This document shows positions 53,118-60,720 of a stretch of 64,000 bases of DNA, in pieces (the stretch's first letter is position 1; each line of letters opens with the position of its first letter). This DNA comes from Arthrobacter globiformis NBRC 12137 (GTDB lineage Bacteria > Actinomycetota > Actinomycetes > Actinomycetales > Micrococcaceae), in the NCBI RefSeq assembly GCF_000238915.1, contig NZ_BAEG01000116.1, forward strand, positions 21,501 to 85,500. The letters run 5' to 3'. The notes beneath the pieces were generated by a model, which worked only from the letters and a program-made list of their open reading frames with translations, did not search any database and was not told the DNA's origin. A program made the position numbers and the translations under genes.

Positions 53118-55571
53118 GTGACTGCCGATACTTCGCATACCTCCGTCCAGGACGCGCTCCGTGATGCCGCCTGGATTTCCCCTGCTGAGACGGGCTCCAC
53201 GGAAGCCGGCAACCGGCCAGCCTACTGGCTGCGCGGTTCCTTCACCTGGCCGCCCGGGACCCGGGACGCTGGCAGCTCTGCCAACGAGCGGGCTGTTGTG
53301 CACGCCACCGCGCACGGCATCTACGAACTCTTCGTCAACGGCACCCGCGTAGGCAATGACGAGCTGACTCCCGGCTTCACGTCCTACCGGAAGCGGCTCC
53401 AGGTGCAGCGGTGGGACATCACGGACCTGCTGGTCCGCGGCGAAAACGTTGTTGCCGCTCTGCTCTCCGACGGATGGTTCCGGGGCCGGCACGGCTTCGA
53501 GCGCCGGGCCGACGGCTTCGGCACCGAAACCGCCTTCCTGGCGTCGGTCACCAACGCCACGGCTACGCAGACCTTCCTCGCCACCAGCCAAAGCTGGCTC
53601 TGCCGCGAAAGCCACCTCACCCGCGCCGACCTCATGGACGGGCAGACCACCGACTTCCGACGCCTGGATCCGGCCTGGCTCAACCCGTCCGGCTCTGCGG
53701 GGCAAACCCGTACGACGGCGGATGGCTGGGTTCCGGTGGTCCGGCCCGCGGGTCCGCTGCACGAGGACCGCACCCGGCTGGTCCTGCCGGTCTCACCGCC
53801 GGCGCGGCGGATCGGGGAGATCCGGCCTGTCCGGATGACGGCCCCGGCGCCCGGCATCACGGTGGTGGACTTCGGGCAGAACATCAATGGGTGGGTCCGG
53901 CTGGGCAACCTCGGGCCGGAAGGAACGCGGACTGTCCTCCGGCACGGCGAGGTCCTGGACACGGCCGGACTGGTTTCCCTGGAGAACATCCGCGCCTTCA
54001 ACTTCGCCACCAAGACGCCCCTGCCTGCCGGCCAGGTTGACGAGGTGGTGTCAGCAGGCCGGCCGGATGATGCCTTCGAGCCGCGGCACACCACGCACGG
54101 CTTCCGCTACGTCCAGGTCGAGGGCCGGTCCGGGACCCTTGCCGCGGAGGACATCACCGCCGTCGTGGTGCACACACCCCTGGACCGCACCGGGTGGTTC
54201 GGGTGCAGCGATCCGCGGCTGAACGCCCTGCATGATGCCATCTCCTGGAGCTTCCGCGGCAATGCGTGCGACGTCCCCACCGACTGCCCGCAACGGGAGA
54301 GGTCCGGATTCACCGGCGACTGGCAGGTTTTCGTGGACACGGCGGCCCTGCTGTTCGATGTTGCCGCGTTCAGTGACAAGTGGCTCAGGGATCTCGCCGC
54401 GGACCAGTGGCCCGACGGCCGGGTGCCGACCGTCGTTCCGAACCCCGCCGGCAATGGCCCCTCCGGCAACGCCTTCGAAGACATGGCCGCGGGCTCCGCC
54501 GGGTGGGGTGACGCCGCCGTACTGGTCCCGTGGTCACTCTGGCGTGCCTACGGGGACAGGCAGGCCCTGGCCCGGGCGTTCCCGTCCATGCACGGATGGG
54601 TCGACTACGCTGCCGCGGCCGCGGCCGGTGGGCGCCATCCGGAACGGTCCGGCAGGCGTCCCGCGCCGCTGGCGCACGAGCGGTTCCTGTGGGACACAGG
54701 CTTCCATTTCGGCGAGTGGCTTGAGCCGGACAGCCCGCCCAACCCGGACCCGTCACGCGACCATGGGATCGTTGCCACGGCCTACCTCTTCCGCTCCGCC
54801 GGTGTCCTGGCCCGCGCCGCCGAGGTGCTCGAGGACGCGGCAGCGGCAGCAAAGTATGCAGCCCTGGCGCGGCAGGTGCTGGCCGCCTGGCGGACCGAAT
54901 ACCTGGACGGGAACGGCATCCTGAGGGAGGAATCCCAGGGGCACTACGTCCGCGCCCTGGCCTTCGGGCTTGTGCCGGACGAGCTCGCTCCGCAGACCGC
55001 GGCCCGGCTGGTGGAGCTCATCCGTGCCAACGGGAACCGGCTCGGCACCGGGTTCCTGGCCACGGGACTGCTGCTGCCCGTCCTCGCAGACCACGGCTAC
55101 GCGGACGTCGCCTACGACCTGCTGCTCTCCGCCGGCACGCCCTCCTGGCTGGGAATGCTGGAAGCCGGCGCCACCACCATGTGGGAGTGGTGGGATGGGG
55201 TGACGGAACAGGGCGCCCGAGGTTCACTGAACCACTACAGCAAAGGCGCGGTGGGGTCGTTCCTGTACACCCATCTGGCCGGCATTCGGCTGCCGGCGGA
55301 TCCGGCGGAGGCGGAGGCCGCCTACCGGCGCCTCGCCATCGCTCCACAGCCCGGCGGCGGCATCACTTCGGCGAGCGCCGCCGTCGTAACTCCCCGGGGC
55401 CGCATCAGCGTTGCCTGGACGCTTGAGCACGGCCGGTTCACGCTCGGGGTGGACCTGCCCAACGGTGTTGAGGCCACCGTTAAGCTCCCGGACGGCAGCA
55501 CCAGGCTGGTGACGGGAGGATCGCACCAGTTCTCTGCCTGGAACCAACCTGTGAGTTCCCTCTTAATCTGA
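53118..55571 (+). CDS. alpha-L-rhamnosidase (GH78), second type
   Basis: An 817-residue GH78 protein from GTG 53118, with AAGGAG at good spacing. N-terminal beta domains (about 1-350) include the HGIYELFVNGTRVG carbohydrate-binding-like strand set, then the (alpha/alpha)6 catalytic domain and a C-terminal beta domain. The hallmark is shortened to DCPQRERSGFTGDW compared with DCPQRNERLGWTGD of the other enzyme, which marks a different GH78 subgroup. It lacks a signal peptide. It is transcribed alone and not overlapped by other cluster genes. Confidence 0.93.
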   Translation: MTADTSHTSVQDALRDAAWISPAETGSTEAGNRPAYWLRGSFTWPPGTRDAGSSANERAVVHATAHGIYELFVNGTRVGNDELTPGFTSYRKRLQVQRWDITDLLVRGENVVAALLSDGWFRGRHGFERRADGFGTETAFLASVTNATATQTFLATSQSWLCRESHLTRADLMDGQTTDFRRLDPAWLNPSGSAGQTRTTADGWVPVVRPAGPLHEDRTRLVLPVSPPARRIGEIRPVRMTAPAPGITVVDFGQNINGWVRLGNLGPEGTRTVLRHGEVLDTAGLVSLENIRAFNFATKTPLPAGQVDEVVSAGRPDDAFEPRHTTHGFRYVQVEGRSGTLAAEDITAVVVHTPLDRTGWFGCSDPRLNALHDAISWSFRGNACDVPTDCPQRERSGFTGDWQVFVDTAALLFDVAAFSDKWLRDLAADQWPDGRVPTVVPNPAGNGPSGNAFEDMAAGSAGWGDAAVLVPWSLWRAYGDRQALARAFPSMHGWVDYAAAAAAGGRHPERSGRRPAPLAHERFLWDTGFHFGEWLEPDSPPNPDPSRDHGIVATAYLFRSAGVLARAAEVLEDAAAAAKYAALARQVLAAWRTEYLDGNGILREESQGHYVRALAFGLVPDELAPQTAARLVELIRANGNRLGTGFLATGLLLPVLADHGYADVAYDLLLSAGTPSWLGMLEAGATTMWEWWDGVTEQGARGSLNHYSKGAVGSFLYTHLAGIRLPADPAEAEAAYRRLAIAPQPGGGITSASAAVVTPRGRISVAWTLEHGRFTLGVDLPNGVEATVKLPDGSTRLVTGGSHQFSAWNQPVSSLLI

Positions 55572-55674
55572 CCCGCAGGCTTTGTGTCCCGGCCGGGCGG
55601 GCGTAACTTTCGAGAAAGGGCCTCTTCTCCACGGCGCTGGGGATGCAGGCCGCCCGGTCCGGAAGGGGCCACAA

Positions 55675-56040
55675 ATGAAAACAAGCACGCGTAATGCCGC
55701 CGCCGTGGCGGGTATCGCCATCCTCCTGGGGACGGCCGGCGGTGGAACACTCGCCGCGCAGGGACAGGCGAAACAACAGCTGATCTCCGATGACGCTGTG
55801 ATCCGGGTGTCAAGTACTTCCCCTGATCACCACGGGAAACACAGGACCACGCACCGCCACCAGAACAGGTCCGCGCAGGAGGCACCGGCGCAGATCCGGA
55901 CAGCGGAGGTCGGGGTGGAGGCGGCCGCTGATGCAGTGCCCCGCAGCCAGGCGGCTACTGAATCTCCGCAGGGTTCGGGCGTGGAGGTGGTCCTCAAGTC
56001 CCTGCCCGGGCTCGATTCAGACGGGGAATCGTGTTCCTAG
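55675..56040 (+). CDS. small secreted hypothetical protein
   Basis: A 121-residue protein; ATG 55675 has GGAAGGGG upstream. A signal peptide (about 1-24, ending in LAAQG) is followed by a His/Arg-rich patch (DHHGKHRTTHRHQNR) and an Ala/Glu-rich C-terminal part, with a single Cys two residues from the end. It looks disordered. I do not recognise it. The His patch could bind metal or polyanions. Alone between the rhamnosidase and a convergent gene. Confidence 0.65.
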   Translation: MKTSTRNAAAVAGIAILLGTAGGGTLAAQGQAKQQLISDDAVIRVSSTSPDHHGKHRTTHRHQNRSAQEAPAQIRTAEVGVEAAADAVPRSQAATESPQGSGVEVVLKSLPGLDSDGESCS

Positions 56041-56089
56041 CCGTTCCGCTTCCGCAACAACCGCTTCGGAACGCCTTCCAAACGCCGAT

Positions 56090-56119
56090 GGCGGCCCCCA
56101 CCTGTCGGTGAGGACCGCC
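56090..56119. terminator. terminator between convergent genes
   Basis: Arms 56090-56102 and 56107-56119 pair at 11 of 13 positions, the other two being G-U in one transcript, with a TGTC loop. Confidence 0.6.
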
Positions 56120-56160
56120 ACTGCGGCGGGTGCCGCCGTCGGCCTTGAAGCAGGACGGGC

Positions 56161-56784
56161 CTAGACGATGGCTGCGCGGAGTTCCTTCGCGGCCACGGCG
56201 GGGTCGGCTGCACCGTAGATGGCACCGCCGGCGACGGCGACATCGGCGCCGGCCTTCTGCACGTCACCGATGGTGGCGAGCTTCACGCCGCCTGCCACGG
56301 AGAACGGAACGCGGGCTTCGGCACCGGCGCGGAGCAGACCGTTCAGGTCAAAGCCCGGCTTGGCCTGCTCGTCCAGGCCGGCGTGCATCTCAACGAACTT
56401 CGCACCCAGAGCGCGGACTTCCTTGGCCCGGGTGACCTTGTCCTCGATGCCGATGAGGTCAACGACGACGCCCTTGTTGTGGGCCTGGGCTGCCTTGACC
56501 GCACCGGCGATGGTGGAGTCGTCAGCGGCGCCGAGCACGGTGACCAGGTCAGCGCCGGCCTTGAAGGCGATGTCGGCTTCGAGCTCGCCGGCGTCCATCG
56601 TCTTCAGGTCAGCGAAAACGATCTTGTCCGGGTGGGCTTCCTTCACGGCGGTGATGACGGAAAGGCCTTCGGCCTTGATCAGCGGTGTGCCCAGTTCGAT
56701 GATGTCGACGTACTCGGCAACCTTGCCGGCCAGTTCGAGAGCAGCTTCGGTGGTCAGGAGATCGATGGCAACCTGGAGCTTCAT
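56161..56784 (-). CDS. hxlA: 3-hexulose-6-phosphate synthase
   Basis: A 207-residue barrel protein of the orotidine-decarboxylase-like family that condenses formaldehyde with ribulose 5-phosphate. Active-site residues of the HPS/KGPDC group are visible: D8 in VAIDLL, E30, and the D59-x-K61-x-x-D64 motif in FADLKTMDAG. The start at ATG 56784 has AAGGA upstream. The partner isomerase (hxlB), usually adjacent or fused, is absent from the window. With sarcosine demethylation encoded nearby, formaldehyde fixation is the likely role; 3-keto-gulonate-6-phosphate decarboxylase is the main alternative but lacks sugar-acid context here. Confidence 0.9.
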   Translation of the reverse strand: MKLQVAIDLLTTEAALELAGKVAEYVDIIELGTPLIKAEGLSVITAVKEAHPDKIVFADLKTMDAGELEADIAFKAGADLVTVLGAADDSTIAGAVKAAQAHNKGVVVDLIGIEDKVTRAKEVRALGAKFVEMHAGLDEQAKPGFDLNGLLRAGAEARVPFSVAGGVKLATIGDVQKAGADVAVAGGAIYGAADPAVAAKELRAAIV

Positions 56785-56956
56785 GTGTTTATTCCTTACT
56801 TGGGTGGTTTTGGATCGCCCTTCCATCTTCGAACGCCAGGCAGGCGGGCACTACAGCATGTTCGGACAGTCTTTCCCACCCAAAGGGATAGGCGGCTCGC
56901 GGCAGGGTGTAGGGTCAGGGGTCAGGAACCTCTTCGGTTCCACTACAGGAGCGATC

Positions 56957-57103
56957 ATGGCTGACAAGTCCCCCCGTCAAGCAGCATCCAAGAAATCCAC
57001 CAAATCCATCAAGGAAAAGCGTGCCGACAAGCGGGCTGCCGCGGCACCCGCCAGCTCACTTGACAAGACCAGCGCCAAGCCCGTGCCGGCCAAGAAGAAG
57101 TGA
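56957..57103 (+). CDS. 48-residue lysine-rich protein
   Basis: A short gene with CAGGAG upstream of ATG 56957. The product has 12 Lys and 3 Arg in 48 residues, many Ala and Ser, and ends in PAKKK. It should be disordered and bind nucleic acid or another polyanion. Small proteins of this kind are common in Micrococcaceae, function unknown. Its TGA overlaps the GTG start of the next gene, which argues strongly for real translation. Confidence 0.75.
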   Translation: MADKSPRQAASKKSTKSIKEKRADKRAAAAPASSLDKTSAKPVPAKKK

Positions 57104-58269
57104 CCGTTTCACCGAACTACCTCACCCTCGGGGTGCTCTCCTCATCACGCAAACCGGATGAACAACGCGTTCCTCTGCACCCGCTCCACCTCGAACGCAT
57201 CCCGCCGGAGCTGCGCCGGAACATGATCTTTGAGCGCGGCTACGGGGAACGTTTCGGCTTTTCCGACGCCCAGCTCGCCGAGCTGGGCGGACGGCTGGCC
57301 AACCGTCAGGAGATTGTGGCGCAGGCGGACGTTGTCCTGTTACCCAAACCCCAGCCGCTGGACCTTGCCGAGCTGCGGGACGCACAGGTTCTCTGGGGCT
57401 GGCCGCACTGTGTCCAGGACAGGGCCATCACGCAGTTGGCCATCGACAAGAAGCTGACGCTGATCGCCTTTGAGGCCATGAACCACTGGGCTTCCGACGG
57501 CGGCTTCGGCCTCCATGTCTTTCACAAGAACAACGAGTTGGCCGGCTACTGCTCGGTCATACATGCTTTGGCGCTGAGCGGGTCCACCGGGGATTACGGC
57601 CGCCGCCTCCGCGCCGTCGTCATCGGTTTCGGCGCCACCGCCCGCGGTGCTGTCACGGCGTTGAACGCACACGGCATCCACGACGTGCAGGTACTGACGA
57701 ACAGGGGCGTTGCTGCGGTGGGTGCCCCGATCCACTCAGTGCGGATCACCCAGTTTGATCACGACGACAAGGCGCCGTTCCTCAGCCAGGTCATCACCGA
57801 ACGCGGCCGTGTTCCCCTGGCCCCGTTCCTGGCAGAGGGTGACATCATAGTCAACTGCACCCTTCAGGACCCGAACAATCCCCTGACCTACCTCCGGACG
57901 GAGGATTTGGCCGCGTTCCGGCCGGGAAGCCTGATCGTGGATGTTTCCTGCGACGAAGGCATGGGCTTCAGCTGGGCCAAGACCACTACCTTCGCAAAGC
58001 CGATGTTCACCGTGGGTGAGCACATCAACTATTACGCGGTGGATCACAGCCCGTCCTACTTGTGGAACTCCTCCAGCTGGGAAATCAGCGAAGCCCTTCT
58101 GCCTTTTCTCGAGCCGGTCATGTCAGGACCTGCGGCCTGGGATAGCAGTGAGACCATCAGGAGGGCCATCGAGATCCGCGAGGGCCTCGTTCTCAACCCG
58201 GACGTGCTGGAATTCCAGGGACGCGAGCCAGGCTACCCCCACGCCTCGCCCGGAACGGTGGTCAGCTAA
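57100..58269 (+). CDS. alanine dehydrogenase/PNT-like oxidoreductase (possible carboxyethylornithine synthase relative)
   Basis: A 389-residue protein from GTG 57100, overlapping the lysine-rich gene (GTGA). The N-terminal AlaDh/PNT domain begins with the typical LGVLSSSRKPDEQRVPLHP pattern (Arg-His/Lys substrate site), and the nucleotide domain has GFGATARG near residues 169-176. The C-terminal part contains HINYYAVDHSPSYLW, as in N5-(carboxyethyl)ornithine synthase-like proteins. It probably reduces an imine or oxidises an amino acid with NAD(P). The exact reaction is uncertain; plain alanine dehydrogenase is less likely because of divergence in the substrate loop. Confidence 0.8.
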   Translation: MTVSPNYLTLGVLSSSRKPDEQRVPLHPLHLERIPPELRRNMIFERGYGERFGFSDAQLAELGGRLANRQEIVAQADVVLLPKPQPLDLAELRDAQVLWGWPHCVQDRAITQLAIDKKLTLIAFEAMNHWASDGGFGLHVFHKNNELAGYCSVIHALALSGSTGDYGRRLRAVVIGFGATARGAVTALNAHGIHDVQVLTNRGVAAVGAPIHSVRITQFDHDDKAPFLSQVITERGRVPLAPFLAEGDIIVNCTLQDPNNPLTYLRTEDLAAFRPGSLIVDVSCDEGMGFSWAKTTTFAKPMFTVGEHINYYAVDHSPSYLWNSSSWEISEALLPFLEPVMSGPAAWDSSETIRRAIEIREGLVLNPDVLEFQGREPGYPHASPGTVVS

Positions 58270-58480
58270 CGGACCACCATTTCCGGCGCGGAGCCGGCTC
58301 TTCCCCGGTGCGCTCGGCATCAGAATCTTCAGTCCGGTCAAGAACCTCCCACACAACCACCGCCAGGGTGACAGCGGCGGCCAGGGCCCCGGCGACGATC
58401 CAGGCGACGCGGGAGCCCTTGCCCGGCCGGTCCAGGCCGTGGCCCTTGATGCTTACGTGTGCGCGTCCAAACATCTCCAT
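58262..58480 (-). CDS. small single-pass membrane protein
   Basis: A 72-residue protein: basic N-terminus, one membrane helix at residues 25-47 (WIVAGALAAAVTLAVVVW), and a charged C-terminal tail ending in K-W-W-S-V-S. AGAGAAAG precedes ATG 58480. Its 3' end overlaps the converging oxidoreductase gene by 8 bases. No recognisable domain. Possibly a regulator or stabiliser of a membrane complex, but nothing shows which. Confidence 0.65.
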   Translation of the reverse strand: MEMFGRAHVSIKGHGLDRPGKGSRVAWIVAGALAAAVTLAVVVWEVLDRTEDSDAERTGEEPAPRRKWWSVS

Positions 58481-58622
58481 TCCCAACTTTCTCTGACCCT
58501 GCCGCGTCCCGGGCGGGACTGCAAAACGTATCGAGCACGATAGCAAGAGTCCTCGGGAAAGCTGAAGTTGCGTTTTGGTGCTTGATCTTGTCTCCATCCC
58601 CAACCGGTGGCAGGGTGGCGGC

Positions 58623-59195
58623 ATGGCGATCGAAGTCCGTCCGGCGTCGCTGTTTGCGGACGTGAAAGCGGTGGTGGGACCCAAGCGGCCTGACGCAACC
58701 GTGTGCTGGTGCCTGAGCTACCGCATCCCCGCCAAGCAGAATGTAGAGCTGCGGGGTACCGCCCGCGGGGAACTGGTCCAGGAACTGCTTGCGCAGGATC
58801 CGCCACCCGGGGTGCTGGCGTACGACGGCGGGGAGGCCGTTGGGTGGGCAGGTGTCCATCCGCGCGCCGATACCAGCTTCGCCCGCAACCGCCGCATCCC
58901 CCACGTGGACGATCTGGACGTTTGGTCGGTGTGGTGCATCCGGGTCCGGCCGGGGTACCGGGGAAAGGGAATCTCGCATCGGCTGCTGCAGGGCGCCGTC
59001 GACTTTGCGCGCTCCTATGGCGCTCCTGCCATCGAGGGTTATCCGGTGGACAACCAGGGCAAAAAGGTGGACCTCACCATGGCCTATGTGGGCACCCGCA
59101 AGCTCTTCGAGGAGGCAGGCTTCACCAGGGCGGCCGGCACCGACTCCGTCCTCAACGGCTTCCCGCGGGTGCTCATGCGCCTTGACCTGCGCTGA
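58623..59195 (+). CDS. GNAT-family N-acetyltransferase
   Basis: A 190-residue acetyltransferase. The acetyl-CoA-binding motif A is WCIRVRPGYRGKGISHRLL with the R-G-K-G-I core near residues 118-122, followed by the motif B segment KLFEEAGF near 160. ATG 58623 is chosen as first start with GGTGG upstream and placed before the first strand; longer forms add no protein-like sequence. Substrate unknown. It is divergent from the small membrane protein gene. Confidence 0.88.
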   Translation: MAIEVRPASLFADVKAVVGPKRPDATVCWCLSYRIPAKQNVELRGTARGELVQELLAQDPPPGVLAYDGGEAVGWAGVHPRADTSFARNRRIPHVDDLDVWSVWCIRVRPGYRGKGISHRLLQGAVDFARSYGAPAIEGYPVDNQGKKVDLTMAYVGTRKLFEEAGFTRAAGTDSVLNGFPRVLMRLDLR

Positions 59196-59360
59196 TTTGG
59201 CTCCACTCCCTGAGACTTCCGGCGGCGCTAGCGCGCTTAACGCAATGTCGGCTCCGTCACACTTCCCGGCATAGGATCGACACTGTGGATCGGCGGCCAG
59301 GCCGGCCCACGCAGTCTCCCGGGAAAGCACGCTGCCGAAAACTACTTGAGAGTATGGATC

Positions 59361-60176
59361 ATGGCTTCGAACAATGTCCTTGAATCCGATGCCGACGCCG
59401 AAGGCGAGGGCGGCCAGCAGGGTGGTGTCCAATCCGTCGACAGGGCGCTCGCTGTCCTGGAGATCCTGGCACGCGACGGCCATGCCGGCGTGAGCGAAAT
59501 CGCCGAGGAAATGGGCATCCACAAGTCCACCGTGTCCAGGCTGCTCGGCTCCCTCGTGGGCAGGGAGATGGTCCACCAGAACAGCGAACGGGGCAAGTAT
59601 CAGCTCGGCTTTGGCATCCTGCGCCTGGCCAGTTCCATTCCCGGCCGCCTGAGCCTGGTCCGCGAGGCCCGCCCGGTCCTCGAAAACCTGGCCGAGGAAT
59701 TCAAGGAAACCGTCAACCTCGCCGTTCTCCGCTCCAACTACGCCGTCAACGTGGACCAGGCCATGGGGCCGTCAACCCTGGCCACCTACGACTGGGTGGG
59801 AAGCCTGACTCCCTTGCACGCGACGTCCAGCGGGAAGGTTCTGCTGGCAGCATTGGCCGCAGATGAGCGCGAGCGGATCCTGAAGGAGACAGGCCTGCCG
59901 GCCCGGACACCGAAGACCATCACCAGGCGCGACAAACTCGAAAAGCAGCTGATCGACGTCGCCCACGTCGGCTATGCGGTGGTCCTCGAGGAGTTCGAAA
60001 TCGGGCTGAACTCCATGGCAGTGCCGGTCTACAACCATCTGGGAACGGTGATTGGCGCAGTCAGCATCTCCGGCCCGGCCTTCCGCTTCGACCCGGAGAA
60101 GGTACCGGGGCTGGTGGAGGGCCTCGGCCAGGCCGGCCTGCAGATCAGCGCCAACATGGGCTACACCCGCCGTTGA
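59361..60176 (+). CDS. IclR-family transcriptional regulator
   Basis: A 271-residue IclR protein. A Gly/Glu-rich tail (1-24) precedes the winged HTH (about 25-85; GVSEIAEEMGIHKSTVSRLLGSL) and the effector domain (about 100-265; GKVLLAALAADERERIL and the YAVVLEEFEIGLNSMAVPV loop). ATG 59361 is preferred over the upstream TTG. It stands alone, about 540 bases upstream of the BCCT gene. The TTCC-N7-GGAA operators at 9964-9999 and the TTGC-N7-GCAA site at 60396 are plausible targets, but this is not shown. Confidence 0.9.
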   Translation: MASNNVLESDADAEGEGGQQGGVQSVDRALAVLEILARDGHAGVSEIAEEMGIHKSTVSRLLGSLVGREMVHQNSERGKYQLGFGILRLASSIPGRLSLVREARPVLENLAEEFKETVNLAVLRSNYAVNVDQAMGPSTLATYDWVGSLTPLHATSSGKVLLAALAADERERILKETGLPARTPKTITRRDKLEKQLIDVAHVGYAVVLEEFEIGLNSMAVPVYNHLGTVIGAVSISGPAFRFDPEKVPGLVEGLGQAGLQISANMGYTRR

Positions 60177-60720
60177 GCCAGAGCGCCCAGGTACTCCTCC
60201 ATCACGACGTCGGCTTCCCGCTCCGGCTGCAGCGGAAACGCCACGCTACGTTATGCGGGACCTCCCCCAGCTCGGCCACATCCAAGCGGTCGATGGCCCT
60301 CCGCCCAAGGCGAACCGTGCCTGCCGGGGCTGCGATTTCGCCGCCCGACCGCTCACTCTGAGGGCTCTGGAGTCCGCTGCGTCGACTTTTCTACATTGCC
60401 TTATGCGCAACAGTAATCACGATCAGCAACAGATATTTCATCAGGCACCGGTTGTCAAGAGGTGACGGCATCATAAAAAAGTCCTTGACATCCCGTGTGG
60501 GCTGGCGCACTCTGTTGCTGAAGGCGAAGTGTGTTGATTACTGCGGAACGATTGAGCTAACCAAAGCTTCCGACGAAACCGTCGGTCCGCATTTACGAAG
60601 TCAGGATCGTCGATGGCGACCATCCTGGTGTCGACTCCGTGGACGAGCCGACCCTGGCGCCGGGCCCAACCCCGGCGGCACGGCTGGGCCGTCCCGCATA
60701 TTCAATTAAGGAAACCCCTC
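60177..60720. promoter_or_regulatory. 540-bp leader/intergenic region before the BCCT gene
   Basis: No complete gene is seen. It contains the palindrome TTGC-N7-GCAA at 60396-60410 (IclR-like), a TTGACA hexamer at 60485-60490 without a good -10, and two frames without starts that look like decayed coding sequence: minus strand about 60161-60360, and plus strand 60561-60734, reading into the BCCT start region. The long untranslated leader could be regulatory. Confidence 0.4.
60396..60410. promoter_or_regulatory. candidate IclR-type operator upstream of the BCCT gene
   Basis: TTGCCTTATGCGCAA has TTGC/GCAA arms with seven bases between, the spacing common for IclR-family sites. It lies between the IclR gene and the BCCT gene. 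Confidence 0.4.

Noticed and set aside
56219..57103. A 294-codon plus-strand frame covering hxlA in antisense
   Set aside because: Only its last 48 codons, from ATG 56957 with a ribosome-binding site, are protein-like; the rest is antisense to hxlA.
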